From Rosenbergiella metrosideri (GTDB taxonomy: Bacteria > Pseudomonadota > Gammaproteobacteria > Enterobacterales > Enterobacteriaceae): a stretch of 64,000 nt of DNA. The notes under the pieces were generated by a model. That model saw only the letters and a list, made by a program, of their open reading frames with translations, had not been told where the DNA came from and ran no database searches. Below, in pieces: positions 34,379 through 44,561 of the stretch. Position 1 is the first letter of the stretch, and each line of letters starts with the position of its first letter. Location: NCBI RefSeq assembly GCF_022602565.1, contig NZ_JALBCV010000004.1:149390-213389 (forward strand), in the 5' to 3' direction. A program made the translations under genes and the position numbers.

Positions 34379-37003
34379 TTAACCATTATGGCTGGCGAAA
34401 AACTGACAGCGGAACTCGCCCTGTTCAACACTGAGGTGTAACGATTGGTATTGTTGCTCATCGCGGCTTGCAGTCAGTAACTTCTGACTGATTTGGGGTA
34501 ATAAGGTATTGGTGAGGATCGCATCGACCATCCTTCCCCCAGACTCCACTTCTGTACAACGTTGGACGATTTGCGTGATAACACTATCGTCGATATCGGT
34601 CACGATATGGTGATTGTCCAGTAAACGTCGTTGAATACGGGCTAATTGTAAGCGGACGATCTCGCCGAGCATCTGATCGTTCAATGGATAATAAGGCACC
34701 ACCAATAACCGACCTAATAATGCAGGCGGGAAGACCTGTAAGAGTGGGCCGCGTAAAGCGGTGGCAAGTGTCTCTGCATCAGGTAACAGGTCCGGATCGG
34801 CACACATTCCGCTGGTGAGGTCCGTTCCAACATTTGAGGTCAGAATAATCAGCGTATTACGAAAATCAATATGTCGTCCTTCACCGTCTTCCATCCAACC
34901 TTTATCAAACACTTGGAAGAAGATTTCGTGGACATCAGGGTGCGCCTTTTCAATTTCATCGAGCAACACCACGCTATAAGGACGTCGGCGAACCGCTTCG
35001 GTTAAGACGCCGCCCTCTCCGTATCCAACATAACCAGGAGGCGCACCTTTTAAGGTCGATACGGTGTGGGCTTCTTGGAACTCACTCATATTAAGGGTAA
35101 TAACATTTTGCTCACCCCCATAGAGAGATTCCGCTAAGGCCAAGGCGGTTTCCGTTTTTCCGACACCGGATGGCCCGCACAACATAAAGACCCCAACGGG
35201 TTTGTTCGGATCATCAAGACGCGCTCGTGAAGTACGAACACGTTTGGCAATCAGATCGAGCCCATGGCGTTGGCCAATGACCCGTTGATTGAGGGTATCG
35301 GCGAGAGTTAATACCGCATCAATTTCATTTTTAACCATCCGCCCTAACGGGATACCGGTCCAATCTGACACAACGGCCGCCACGACGTTTTCATCGACAG
35401 CGGTAAACAGTAGGGGATCTTCCCCCTGTAGGTCGGTCAATTGTTGCTGTGTCGCCAGTAATTGCTCGCGGATCTCGGGCAGCGCCTCAGGGTTGGCTTG
35501 GTGAAGCTGCGCCCGTTGTGCGATAAGCTGGCCCACTAATACTTTTTCTTGCTGCCAACGTGACGCTAAGGCTTCATATTCCGTTTGTTGAGCCACCCGC
35601 GCACATTCTAGCTGCTCGACGCGCTGATCATCCCCGAGTGCGACACGGGCTTCTCGCTTTGCAATCTCGATCTCGACTTCAAGCGCCGCGATGTGTTGGC
35701 GATAGTCGTCGAGTTGCGCGGGAGGAGCGCTCTGACTGACCGCGACGCGAGCGCAGGCTGTATCTAATAAGGCAATCGCTTTATCGGGAAGTTGACGCGC
35801 AGGAATATAACGATGAGAAAGTTTTACCGCTGCGCTGACCGCTTCATCCAATAGCAGGACTTGGTGGTGCTTTTCTAACGGTGATACCGTGCTACGTAGC
35901 ATCAGAACCGCTTTATTTTCATCCGGTTCAGGGACTTGAATCGGTTGGAAACGGCGCGTCAGGGCGGGATCTTTCTCAATATATTTTTTATACTCTGCCC
36001 ACGTGGTGGCACCAATCGTCCGCAGCTGGCCTCGTGCCAATGCAGGTTTAAGCAAATTAGCTGCGTCGCCCGTACCTTGCTGCCCCCCTGCGCCAACGAG
36101 GGTATGAATCTCATCAATAAAAAGAATGATCGGTGTTGGACTGGAATGCACTTCGTTGATCAACGATTGTAAACGTGCCTCGAACTCCCCCTTCATCCCT
36201 GCGCCAGCTTGTAATAAGCCGATATCGATCAGCCATAACTGGACATTTTGTAAAGGTTCCGGCACCTCGCCTGCTGCGATACGGCGTGCAAAGCCTTCCA
36301 CTACTGCAGTCTTCCCTACCCCAGCCTCACCGGTCAGTAGCGGATTATTTTGCCGACGTCGCATTAAAATATCGATCAGTTGACGGATCTCTTCATCACG
36401 TCCGACAACCGGATCAATCTTCCCGTCTCGCGCACGCTGAGTCATATCTTGGCCATACTGAGCCAAGGTCTGGGAGGCTGTGGGGACACCGTGCGGAGTC
36501 TCTACCCCGACAGAAGCCTGCTGAGCTTCTTTACTCTGCGACAGTAGGGTCGTGAACTGCTCACTTAACAGTTCCAGATTAATACGAGTGAATTGAGGCG
36601 ATATCCCCTTTAGAACGGTGGCGAGATTCCATGTTTTTAGGATCCCGATAAGTAAATGCCCGGTCCGCAAACGATTCACGCCAAATTTGAGCGATCCTAT
36701 CACCCAGGCCCGTTCTACCGCACTATCGATATGCTCCGACAAATCAGAGACAGAGCTGGCGCCACGTGGTAATGCATCCAATGCGGCAATAATATCGCGG
36801 GTCAGCGCGGCCTCATCTAATGCAAAGTGCTGAATGATATATTGTAGGTCGCCTTCTTGCTGCTGCATCAGTTGATGTATCCAATGCACAAGCTCTACAT
36901 AAGGATTGCCACGCAACTTACAAAATGCCGTCGCGCTCTCTAACGAGGAAAAGAGTAAGGGTTCCAGTTTGCCGAAAAGTACGGCTCGACTAATTTCTGA
37001 CAT
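34379..37003 (-). CDS. clpV: Type VI secretion ATPase ClpV/TssH
   Basis: The 874-residue AAA+ protein starts MSEISRAVLFGKLEPLLFSS, the ClpV N-domain that recognises contracted VipA/VipB sheaths. It has two ATPase modules, with Walker A motifs GEAGVGKTA near residue 225 and GPSGVGKTE near 600, sensor/arginine-finger regions, and a coiled middle segment (about 410-540). The start at 37003 is set by GGAAC and family homology; the frame opens earlier. No other type VI gene lies within the window on either side. It is intact. Confidence 0.88.
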   Translation of the reverse strand: MSEISRAVLFGKLEPLLFSSLESATAFCKLRGNPYVELVHWIHQLMQQQEGDLQYIIQHFALDEAALTRDIIAALDALPRGASSVSDLSEHIDSAVERAWVIGSLKFGVNRLRTGHLLIGILKTWNLATVLKGISPQFTRINLELLSEQFTTLLSQSKEAQQASVGVETPHGVPTASQTLAQYGQDMTQRARDGKIDPVVGRDEEIRQLIDILMRRRQNNPLLTGEAGVGKTAVVEGFARRIAAGEVPEPLQNVQLWLIDIGLLQAGAGMKGEFEARLQSLINEVHSSPTPIILFIDEIHTLVGAGGQQGTGDAANLLKPALARGQLRTIGATTWAEYKKYIEKDPALTRRFQPIQVPEPDENKAVLMLRSTVSPLEKHHQVLLLDEAVSAAVKLSHRYIPARQLPDKAIALLDTACARVAVSQSAPPAQLDDYRQHIAALEVEIEIAKREARVALGDDQRVEQLECARVAQQTEYEALASRWQQEKVLVGQLIAQRAQLHQANPEALPEIREQLLATQQQLTDLQGEDPLLFTAVDENVVAAVVSDWTGIPLGRMVKNEIDAVLTLADTLNQRVIGQRHGLDLIAKRVRTSRARLDDPNKPVGVFMLCGPSGVGKTETALALAESLYGGEQNVITLNMSEFQEAHTVSTLKGAPPGYVGYGEGGVLTEAVRRRPYSVVLLDEIEKAHPDVHEIFFQVFDKGWMEDGEGRHIDFRNTLIILTSNVGTDLTSGMCADPDLLPDAETLATALRGPLLQVFPPALLGRLLVVPYYPLNDQMLGEIVRLQLARIQRRLLDNHHIVTDIDDSVITQIVQRCTEVESGGRMVDAILTNTLLPQISQKLLTASRDEQQYQSLHLSVEQGEFRCQFFASHNG

Positions 37004-37481
37004 ATTCAGTTCCATTGATAAGATTAATCGCTTACTTAGGGTAACAAGGGGGGATTCAAGGAGGTGATATGGGTGAACAGTAGCGAATATCAGCACTTAT
37101 CCCCACATTAAAAGCAACAAAATCGTTAATAAAAATGATAATTAAATCTATTATTGAGTGGTGCGAGTACTCTATTACGATCTTATTAATCAGAGAATTA
37201 GCATTCTCTCACGTATTCAACCCTCATTCTTTAGTAATTATTTTAATACCAATGAATAGAGTGGCATAGCTATTAACTGTTCTCAATAGGAAATATTTTA
37301 TTCGGAGTTAATATAAACGAATAATCTAATTGAATTACCGTTATATAAATAAAATTAGACTGAAATTACGGTGATAAATATTTTTTTGCTCAATGTAATT
37401 ATTATGTTTGATAATTAATTTTCGAAGAATTAATTCAAAAACTAAATAATATCAGCGTAGTCCCAAACCCCTCCCAAAAAA
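37004..37481. other. AT-rich gap between clpV and ssb
   Basis: These 478 bases contain no credible ORF, RNA gene or repeat. The DNA from 37097 to 37480 is markedly AT-rich compared with its neighbours, and it marks the border between the accessory left half and the conserved right half of the window. Confidence 0.5.
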
Positions 37482-37504
37482 AACCCTCATCGAAACGAGG
37501 GCTT
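37482..37504 (-). terminator. Terminator of ssb
   Basis: AACCCTCATCGAAACGAGGGCTT contains CCCTC paired with GAGGG around TCGAAAC. Runs of A follow on the plus strand, giving a T run on the minus strand. Confidence 0.7.
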
Positions 37505-37526
37505 ATTGGTCAACCAGAAAAAGATT

Positions 37527-38057
37527 TTAGAACGGGATATCGTCATCAAAATCCATTGGTGGCTCATTACCGCCTGCAGGCGCTTTAGGAGATTGTGGCG
37601 CTTGCCCGCCACCACTAAATTGTGCACCGGAGGATTGCGGCTGTTGTGGCTGACCCCAACCGTTATTATTGTTTGGTGCACCACCGCCTTGAGGGGCGTT
37701 GTTGCCTTGACGGCCACCAAGCATCTGCATGGTACCGCCAACGTTAACAACCACTTCTGTGGTGTAACGATCTTGGCCACCTTGGTCTTGCCATTTACGC
37801 GTGCGCAGTTGGCCTTCGATATAAACCTGAGAGCCTTTACGCAAATATTCGCCAGCAACTTCTGCTAACTTACCGAACAGTACGACACGGTGCCATTCAG
37901 TAATCTCTTTATTTTCACCGGTTTGCTTATCACGCCAGCTTTCAGAGGTTGCCAGTGTAATGTTTGTCACAGCTCCTCCATTTGGCATATACCGGACTTC
38001 TGGATCTTGACCCAAATTACCGACAAGAATCACTTTGTTTACGCCGCGACTGGCCAT
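37527..38057 (-). CDS. ssb: Single-stranded DNA-binding protein
   Basis: The 176-residue protein has the OB-fold N-terminus ([48 protein letters not shown]), a glycine/glutamine-rich linker (residues about 115-165) and the acidic C-terminal tip MDFDDDIPF that recruits repair and replication proteins. It is divergent from uvrA with a LexA box in the gap, as in E. coli. Confidence 0.97.
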   Translation of the reverse strand: MASRGVNKVILVGNLGQDPEVRYMPNGGAVTNITLATSESWRDKQTGENKEITEWHRVVLFGKLAEVAGEYLRKGSQVYIEGQLRTRKWQDQGGQDRYTTEVVVNVGGTMQMLGGRQGNNAPQGGGAPNNNNGWGQPQQPQSSGAQFSGGGQAPQSPKAPAGGNEPPMDFDDDIPF

Positions 38058-38172
38058 TGCACTCTCTCCTGATGAAAAATTACACAGATACTATCTAACG
38101 GATGATAGCACGTCACGGCTTAAGTTGGGTAGTTTAGAGCAACCGCACAAAGGCAATCCTTTTTGCATAAAG

Positions 38173-38192
38173 TACTGGATATTTATTCAGGT
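38173..38192. promoter_or_regulatory. LexA (SOS) box between ssb and uvrA
   Basis: TACTGGATATTTATTCAGGT has CTG and CAG exactly ten bases apart and resembles the E. coli uvrA SOS box. It should couple uvrA, and one ssb promoter, to DNA damage. Confidence 0.85.
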
Positions 38193-38281
38193 TATTTTTT
38201 GTGCCATACTATAGAGTCTGCTTGAAATCGATGCAGAGCGATGTCATCTCAGCGTATAGGCAATCAAATTGGGAAATGTGA

Positions 38282-41110
38282 ATGGATAAGATCGAAGTAC
38301 GGGGTGCACGAACCCATAATTTAAAAAACATCAACCTCACCATCCCCCGTGACAAGCTAGTGGTCGTCACTGGTCTTTCTGGATCAGGTAAATCCTCGCT
38401 GGCCTTTGATACCCTTTACGCCGAAGGGCAGCGACGTTATGTCGAATCATTATCGGCTTATGCGCGACAGTTTCTTTCGTTGATGGAAAAACCGGATGTC
38501 GATCATATTGAGGGGCTTTCACCGGCTATCTCAATCGAGCAGAAATCGACCTCGCATAACCCACGCTCGACGGTAGGGACTATTACCGAAATTCACGACT
38601 ACTTGCGATTATTGTTTGCGCGAGTCGGTGAACCACGCTGCCCTACTCACCACCAACCACTGGCGGCGCAAACTGTCAGCCAGATGGTTGATCAGGTGTT
38701 AAAACAACCGGAAGGGCAGCGGTTAATGCTACTTGCTCCTATCGTGAAAGATCGTAAGGGTGAGCATGTTAAAACCCTCGAGAGCCTTGCGGCACAAGGG
38801 TATATTCGCGCACGTATTGATGGCGAGGTCTGTGATCTGTCCGATCCGCCAAAGCTTGAGCTACAGAAAAAACACAGCATCGAAGTCGTGGTGGATCGCT
38901 TCAAGGTCCGTGACGATATTGGCACTCGCCTAGCTGAATCTTTCGAAACCACTCTGGCCTTATCAGGGGGCACAGCGGTGGTCGCCGATATGGATGATGA
39001 CAAAGCAGAAGAGTTGCTGTTCTCGGCCAATTTTGCCTGTCCACTATGCGGTTATAGTATGCGAGAGCTTGAGCCACGCCTGTTCTCGTTCAACAACCCC
39101 GCCGGAGCTTGCCAAACCTGTGATGGGCTTGGTGTACAACAATATTTTGACCCCGAGCGAGTCATCCAAAATCGCGAAATCTCCTTAGCAAACGGCGCTA
39201 TCCGTGGCTGGGATCGTCGTAATTTCTATTATTATCAGATGCTGCGTTCGCTCAGCGAACATTACAAGTTTGATATTGAAGCGCCCTTTGAATCCTTAAG
39301 TGCTGACACGCAGAAGGTCATCCTTTATGGTTCGGGGAAAACCAATATTGAATTTAAATATGTCAATGACCGAGGCGATACCTCTGTTCGGCGCCACCCC
39401 TTCGAAGGGGTACTCCATAATATGGAACGTCGTTATAAAGAGACCGAGTCCAACGCGGTACGCGAAGAATTAGCGAAATTTATCAGTAACTGCGCCTGCA
39501 GTAGCTGCCATGGTACGCGTTTGCGGGAAGAGGCGCGTAACGTATTTGTGGCTGAAAATACGCTGCCAGAGATTTCGGAGATGAGTATTGGCCATGCCAG
39601 TGACTTTTTCGAACAACTCGCGCTAAGCGGCCAGAAAGCGCAAATCGCGGAAAAAATATTGAAAGAGATTCGCGAGCGGCTCGGCTTTCTAGTCAATGTC
39701 GGGCTGAATTATCTCTCCTTATCGCGTTCGGCCGAAACCCTGTCAGGGGGGGAAGCACAACGTATTCGTCTCGCCAGTCAAATCGGTGCAGGGCTTGTCG
39801 GGGTAATGTATGTGCTCGATGAACCTTCAATTGGACTGCATCAGCGCGATAATGAGCGCCTACTCAATACCTTGATTCATCTGCGTGATCTCGGTAATAC
39901 CGTGATAGTGGTCGAGCATGATGAAGATGCGATTCGTGCCGCAGACCATGTGATCGACATTGGCCCAGGCGCCGGTGTGCACGGGGGTTCGGTGGTCGCT
40001 GAAGGGAATGTTGACCAAATTATGGCCAACGAAGATTCCCTAACTGGCCAATACCTTAGCGGCAAAAAAGCTATCGAAGTGCCGAAAGAACGCGTTAAAG
40101 CCGATCCAGAGAAAATGCTGCGGATTGCTGGCGCGCGCGGTAATAATTTAAAAAATGTTACGCTTTCGCTACCGGTAGGACTGTTTACGTGTGTGACGGG
40201 GGTATCCGGTTCCGGTAAATCAACCTTAATCAACGATACTCTGTTTCCTATCGCGCAACGCCAATTGAATGGCGCGACGATTGCTGAACCGGCTCCTTAC
40301 CATGAGGTCAATGGTCTCGAACATTTCGATAAAGTCATTGATATCGACCAAAGCCCTATTGGACGTACTCCGCGTTCCAACCCAGCAACCTATACCGGCA
40401 TCTTTACGCCAGTACGGGAGCTATTTGCCGGTGTACCTGAAGCCCGTTCGCGAGGCTATACACCCGGTCGCTTTAGTTTCAACGTGAAAGGTGGCCGCTG
40501 TGAAGCTTGTCAGGGTGATGGCGTGATTAAAGTTGAGATGCACTTTCTTCCCGATGTCTATGTTCCCTGCGATCAGTGTCAAGGCAAGCGCTACAACCGT
40601 GAGACCCTAGAGATCAAATATAAAGGGAAGAATATTCACGAAGTGCTGGAGATGACCATCGAGGAGGCAAAAGACTTTTTCGAGGCGGTTCCTGCGCTAG
40701 CGCGAAAGCTGCAAACCTTGATCAGCGTAGGCCTCTCCTATATCCGCTTAGGTCAATCGGCAACGACCCTCTCGGGAGGGGAGGCCCAGCGGGTCAAACT
40801 CTCTCGTGAACTGTCCAAACGCGGCACGGGTCAGACGCTATATATCCTCGATGAGCCGACAACGGGTCTACATTTTGCGGATATACAACAACTACTGGTG
40901 GTATTACATCAGTTACGCGACCAAGGTAATACCATTGTTGTTATCGAACATAATCTGGACGTGGTTAAAACGGCAGATTGGATTGTCGATCTGGGGCCAG
41001 AGGGCGGAAGTGGTGGTGGCGAGATTCTGATTGCTGGCTCTCCAGAGACTGTCGCGGAATGTGAGAAGTCGCACACTGCTCGCTTCCTTAAACCCCTACT
41101 AAATCAGTAA
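38282..41110 (+). CDS. uvrA: Excinuclease ABC subunit A
   Basis: The 942-residue protein has two ABC ATPase modules, with Walker [13 protein letters not shown] near residue 31 and [12 protein letters not shown] near 640. Signature motifs [12 protein letters not shown] and [12 protein letters not shown] are present, as are two zinc fingers (CPLCG...CQTC near 253-283 and CEACQ...CDQC near 740-767). UvrA recognises bulky DNA lesions and loads UvrB. A LexA box is upstream and a hairpin follows the stop. Confidence 0.98.
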   Translation: MDKIEVRGARTHNLKNINLTIPRDKLVVVTGLSGSGKSSLAFDTLYAEGQRRYVESLSAYARQFLSLMEKPDVDHIEGLSPAISIEQKSTSHNPRSTVGTITEIHDYLRLLFARVGEPRCPTHHQPLAAQTVSQMVDQVLKQPEGQRLMLLAPIVKDRKGEHVKTLESLAAQGYIRARIDGEVCDLSDPPKLELQKKHSIEVVVDRFKVRDDIGTRLAESFETTLALSGGTAVVADMDDDKAEELLFSANFACPLCGYSMRELEPRLFSFNNPAGACQTCDGLGVQQYFDPERVIQNREISLANGAIRGWDRRNFYYYQMLRSLSEHYKFDIEAPFESLSADTQKVILYGSGKTNIEFKYVNDRGDTSVRRHPFEGVLHNMERRYKETESNAVREELAKFISNCACSSCHGTRLREEARNVFVAENTLPEISEMSIGHASDFFEQLALSGQKAQIAEKILKEIRERLGFLVNVGLNYLSLSRSAETLSGGEAQRIRLASQIGAGLVGVMYVLDEPSIGLHQRDNERLLNTLIHLRDLGNTVIVVEHDEDAIRAADHVIDIGPGAGVHGGSVVAEGNVDQIMANEDSLTGQYLSGKKAIEVPKERVKADPEKMLRIAGARGNNLKNVTLSLPVGLFTCVTGVSGSGKSTLINDTLFPIAQRQLNGATIAEPAPYHEVNGLEHFDKVIDIDQSPIGRTPRSNPATYTGIFTPVRELFAGVPEARSRGYTPGRFSFNVKGGRCEACQGDGVIKVEMHFLPDVYVPCDQCQGKRYNRETLEIKYKGKNIHEVLEMTIEEAKDFFEAVPALARKLQTLISVGLSYIRLGQSATTLSGGEAQRVKLSRELSKRGTGQTLYILDEPTTGLHFADIQQLLVVLHQLRDQGNTIVVIEHNLDVVKTADWIVDLGPEGGSGGGEILIAGSPETVAECEKSHTARFLKPLLNQ

Positions 41111-41118
41111 AACGATAT

Positions 41119-41135
41119 GCCCAGAAATTCTGGGC
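41119..41135 (+). terminator. Hairpin after uvrA
   Basis: GCCCAGAA and TTCTGGGC form a tight stem followed by AATTTCTATTT, so it is a likely rho-independent terminator. Confidence 0.7.
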
Positions 41136-41163
41136 AATTTCTATTTCACTATGAGGAGTTATC

Positions 41164-42216
41164 ATGGCAGAGATTCATGCTTATGCAGCACAGGATGAAA
41201 AATCCCCCCTAGCCCCATTTGATTATTCATCTAGGGACGTGCGCGATAACGACGTCAAAATTGAGATTTTATACTGCGGCGTTTGTCACTCTGATCTACA
41301 TATGGCACGTAACGAGTGGAAAGGTACGCAATACCCTATCGTCCCCGGTCATGAAATCGTTGGACGTATTGTTGAGGCGGGTCCGTCAGCAAATAAATTC
41401 AAAAAGGGTGATTTAGTCGGCGTGGGTTGTATGGTCGACTCCTGCCGTACCTGTTCAAGCTGTGAAGAAGGCGAGGAAAACTACTGCGAAAATGGTTTCG
41501 TGGCCACTTACAACAGCAAAGACCGTCACTCAGAAGCCATTACTTATGGCGGCTATGCAACCGATATTGTGGTCGACCAAGACTTTGTACTAAAAGTCCC
41601 TGAGAACCTCGATCCTGCCGGGGTTGCCCCACTACTTTGTGCCGGGGTCACCACCTACTCCCCTCTACGCCATTGGAAAGTTGGTCCAGGGCAGAAAGTC
41701 GGTATTGTCGGGTTAGGCGGACTGGGCCATATGGGCGTTAAACTCGCTCATGCGATGGGCGCCAAGGTGGTGTTATTCACCACTTCCGCCTCGAAAATTG
41801 AAGATGGAAAGCGCTTAGGGGCTGACGAAGTGGTTATCTCTAAAGATGCAGAGCAGATGGAAGCCCAAGTCAATAGCTTCGATCTAATCCTCAATACCGT
41901 TGCGGCTCAACACGACCTAACGCAATTTATTCGTTTACTGAAACGTGATGGACACTTAGCCTTAGTCGGGGTTCCAGAACACGACCATCCTGCACCGAGC
42001 GTCGCCGAGTTAGTCTTTAAGCGCCGGACCGTCGGTGGCTCACTTATCGGCAGTATCGCGGAAACCCAAGAGATGCTCGATTTCTGCGGCGAACACAATA
42101 TCACCGCAGATATTGAGTTAATTAATATCGATCAAATCAATGATGCCTACGAGCGTATGCTAAAAAGCGACGTAAAATACCGTTTTGTCATTGATAACAA
42201 CTCGTTAAGAAAGTAA
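41164..42216 (+). CDS. NADP-dependent zinc alcohol dehydrogenase, YahK-like
   Basis: The 350-residue protein has catalytic zinc ligands in CGVCHSDLH, PGHEIVG and the structural zinc loop CRTCSSCEEGEENYC. The cofactor motif GLGGLGHMGVKLAHAMGA follows near residue 185. Length and sequence fit the YahK/cinnamyl-alcohol-dehydrogenase type, which reduces a broad range of aldehydes with NADPH. In E. coli this slot, between uvrA and yjbQ, is taken by yjbR. The protein ends LRK, without signs of truncation. Confidence 0.88.
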   Translation: MAEIHAYAAQDEKSPLAPFDYSSRDVRDNDVKIEILYCGVCHSDLHMARNEWKGTQYPIVPGHEIVGRIVEAGPSANKFKKGDLVGVGCMVDSCRTCSSCEEGEENYCENGFVATYNSKDRHSEAITYGGYATDIVVDQDFVLKVPENLDPAGVAPLLCAGVTTYSPLRHWKVGPGQKVGIVGLGGLGHMGVKLAHAMGAKVVLFTTSASKIEDGKRLGADEVVISKDAEQMEAQVNSFDLILNTVAAQHDLTQFIRLLKRDGHLALVGVPEHDHPAPSVAELVFKRRTVGGSLIGSIAETQEMLDFCGEHNITADIELINIDQINDAYERMLKSDVKYRFVIDNNSLRK

Positions 42217-42225
42217 GTGATCACT

Positions 42226-42251
42226 TACCGTTCCCGTCACAGGGAACGGTA
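42226..42251. terminator. Bidirectional terminator
   Basis: TACCGTTCCC and GGGAACGGTA form a perfect 10-bp stem with a six-base loop, between the convergent dehydrogenase gene and yjbQ. Confidence 0.75.
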
Positions 42252-42254
42252 CTC

Positions 42255-42677
42255 TTATCTCGACTCGCCTTGAATCGTGGCGATAATGCTACGGCCACCG
42301 CCGTGGAATCGATGCTCTCCTAACCAGATCCCTTGCCATGTCCCGAGCATCACTTTGCCCTGCGATAGGGGTAAGACTAATGATACCCCGATAATCGACG
42401 ATTTTATGTGAGCAGGCATGTCGTCTACCCCCTCGTAATCATGTTGATACGCCCCATTATCCGGTACAGTACGCAGAAAATGCTGCTCCATATCGGCCCG
42501 CACTGTCTGGTCACAGTTTTCATTTAGCGTTAACGATGCCGAGGTATGCTGAAGCAATAACTGTAATTGTCCTACCTTGATACTGGCGATCTCTGGAATA
42601 GCCGACAAGATCTCGTCAGTGATAAGATGGAATCCACGTTTTTTTTCTTTTAACTGGATCGTTTTTTGAACCCACAT
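42255..42677 (-). CDS. yjbQ: YjbQ (UPF0047) family protein
   Basis: The 140-residue protein has the family pattern [19 protein letters not shown], the metal-binding His/Asp regions [18 protein letters not shown] and [13 protein letters not shown]. It matches E. coli YjbQ (138 residues), which shows weak thiamine-phosphate synthase activity. The physiological role is not settled. Confidence 0.9.
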   Translation of the reverse strand: MWVQKTIQLKEKKRGFHLITDEILSAIPEIASIKVGQLQLLLQHTSASLTLNENCDQTVRADMEQHFLRTVPDNGAYQHDYEGVDDMPAHIKSSIIGVSLVLPLSQGKVMLGTWQGIWLGEHRFHGGGRSIIATIQGESR

Positions 42678-42865
42678 AGCGCTCTCCTTTATAGCTTTCC
42701 CTTCAGTGTAGCAATCTCTCGAACTCCTTGTGCTATCAGATGCTGAATTGATGAAATGACAAATCAGCTCAACGATTTTTCAGCTAATGAAAAAAATAAC
42801 TCACCCCGTTAATGGCTTAGCATTTATATCTGTAAACACAATCAATTGAACGTATTGTAAGTATT

Positions 42866-42884
42866 GATAATGAAAATAATTATC
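42866..42884 (+). promoter_or_regulatory. Fur box upstream of a dead receptor gene
   Basis: GATAATGAAAATAATTATC matches the 19-bp Fur consensus at 16 positions. It lies 83 bases before the ATG of the receptor remnant and about 190 bases upstream of the yjbQ start, to which it is unlikely to belong. Confidence 0.8.
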
Positions 42885-42966
42885 ACTAGGATTCGCCATC
42901 GTTTATCTATTGAGCGAGAGAACACAGCAGAAAGGGTTAACTGCCCATTATAATTAGGTAACACAC

Positions 42967-43211
42967 ATGACATCGCAATTTATCACATCAGGGAACAGGC
43001 CCTCAGCCCTCTTATTGCTGAATATAGCTGTTGGTTAGCACTTACTACGGGTATGGCCTTTGCGGCAGAGACCCCGACACAGACACTTACTGTGACCGGG
43101 CAAGATAGCAGCACATTAAACGGCGCGAGTGACAGTGAAACAAGAATTAAATAAGGACTATTCGGCTAAAGGTCCTGACAGCCTAGTACGACTCGACGTC
43201 TCTGCTCAATA
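42967..43211 (+). pseudogene. 5' remnant of a Fur-regulated TonB-dependent siderophore receptor
   Basis: From the ATG at 42967 the first frame reads MTSQFITSGNRPSALLLLNI and stops. A shifted frame continues as LALTTGMAFAAETPTQTLTVTGQ, the end of a signal peptide plus a TonB-box-like TLTVTG. A third frame gives KDYSAKGPDSLVRLDVSAQ before a stop. Signal peptide, TonB box and upstream Fur box together indicate a receptor gene that lost most of its body by frameshift and deletion. The identity of the receptor is unclear. Confidence 0.7.
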
Positions 43212-43225
43212 ACCCCCATAAAAAA

Positions 43226-43242
43226 GGGCGCCTTAGGCGCCC
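43226..43242 (-). terminator. Terminator of tyrB
   Basis: GGGCGCC and GGCGCCC form a 7-bp GC-rich stem with a three-base loop, followed on the minus strand by TTTTTT. Confidence 0.85.
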
Positions 43243-43248
43243 TGCTTA

Positions 43249-44448
43249 TTACATCACTGCGGCCATAGCTGAAGCGACTTTTTCAATATTTTTCTGGTTC
43301 AACCCTGCCATACACATTCTTCCACTTCCGATAAGATAAACACCAAACTCTTCACGTAAGCGAACGACTTGTTCTGGGCTCAAACCGGTATAACTGAACA
43401 TACCGCGTTGACGGGTTAAGAAACTGAAATCTTTGCCAGGAATTTTCTGCTGTAAGGCGCTAACTAAGGCTTCACGCATCGCTAAAATCCGCAGGCGCAT
43501 TGCGTCGAGTTCTGCTTTCCAATCTGCGAATAATGGCGCATCGGTCAGGATCGTGGCGACAACTTTCGCCCCAAACGCGGGTGGGCTAGAGTAGTTACGA
43601 CGTACCGCCGCTTTGAGTTGCCCTAACACGCGATCAGCTTCTTCGCTGCTATCACAGGCAACAGACAAGCCCCCCACACGCTCGCCATACAGCGAGAAAA
43701 TTTTCGAGAATGAGTTACTGACAATAACCGGTAACCCCTGTTGCGCCGCTTGACGGATCGCGTAGCAATCCGCTTCAAGACCTGCGCCAAAGCCTTGATA
43801 GGCGATATCCATAAAAGGAATCAGCTTACGCGCTTTAAGTAAAGCAAGGGTTTCATCCCATTGTGCATCCGTTAGGTCTGCACCGGTAGGGTTATGACAG
43901 CATGGATGGAGTAAGACAATGCTCTGTTCTGGCAAGCTTTTTAGCTTGTCGATGAAACCGCTAAAATTTACGCCTTGCGTGGCAGCATCGTACCAAGGAT
44001 AAGTATGTACCGGGAATCCTGCACCATTGAATATGGCAATATGGTTCTCCCAAGTAGGATCACTCACCCATACCTCAGATTCTGGGAAATAACGTTTTAG
44101 GAAATCGGCACCGACTTTCAATGCTCCAGAGCCGCCTAACGTTTGAATCGTCGCAATATTTGCGGTATCGGCCTGCGCCCCAAACAGCAGTTGGCCTACG
44201 GCTTTACGATAGTTCGCCAGCCCTTCCATCGGTAGATAAACCGATGCTTCATTAATGGATGATTGTAAACGCGTCTCAGCCTCGGCAACGGCGTTAAGCT
44301 GCGGGATAATACCTTCTTCGGTATAGTACAGACCAATACTTAGGTTAACTTTTTCGTCACGCGGGTCTTGTTTGAATTTTTCCATTAGCGACAAGATTGG
44401 ATCGCCAGCGTAAGCATCAACATTCTGAAACACAGTAGAAATCTCCAT
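43249..44448 (-). CDS. tyrB: Aromatic amino acid aminotransferase
   Basis: The 399-residue PLP enzyme matches TyrB (397 in E. coli). It has [39 protein letters not shown] and the PLP-lysine motif [14 protein letters not shown], plus the substrate arginine near the C-terminus (GMFSYTGL region). It transaminates tyrosine, phenylalanine, leucine and aspartate. The GTG at 44433 (VFQNVDAY) has GGAG at a better spacing than the ATG at 44448, so the true start may be five residues later. alr, usually next to tyrB, is missing here. Confidence 0.95.
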   Translation of the reverse strand: MEISTVFQNVDAYAGDPILSLMEKFKQDPRDEKVNLSIGLYYTEEGIIPQLNAVAEAETRLQSSINEASVYLPMEGLANYRKAVGQLLFGAQADTANIATIQTLGGSGALKVGADFLKRYFPESEVWVSDPTWENHIAIFNGAGFPVHTYPWYDAATQGVNFSGFIDKLKSLPEQSIVLLHPCCHNPTGADLTDAQWDETLALLKARKLIPFMDIAYQGFGAGLEADCYAIRQAAQQGLPVIVSNSFSKIFSLYGERVGGLSVACDSSEEADRVLGQLKAAVRRNYSSPPAFGAKVVATILTDAPLFADWKAELDAMRLRILAMREALVSALQQKIPGKDFSFLTRQRGMFSYTGLSPEQVVRLREEFGVYLIGSGRMCMAGLNQKNIEKVASAMAAVM

Positions 44449-44561
44449 CAGGGGGCTGAAATACGATAAGCGCCGTAGTTAGCGTTACCCTACCTTATTA
44501 TCAATTGCATCAAGAAAGAAGATGTAATCTCGCAAAAGTAGACTTTAGGTCACTACCATCG

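Noticed and set aside
44449..44561. Possible TyrR box upstream of tyrB.
   Set aside because: The best match to TGTAAA-N6-TTTACA has several mismatches, so it was not listed.
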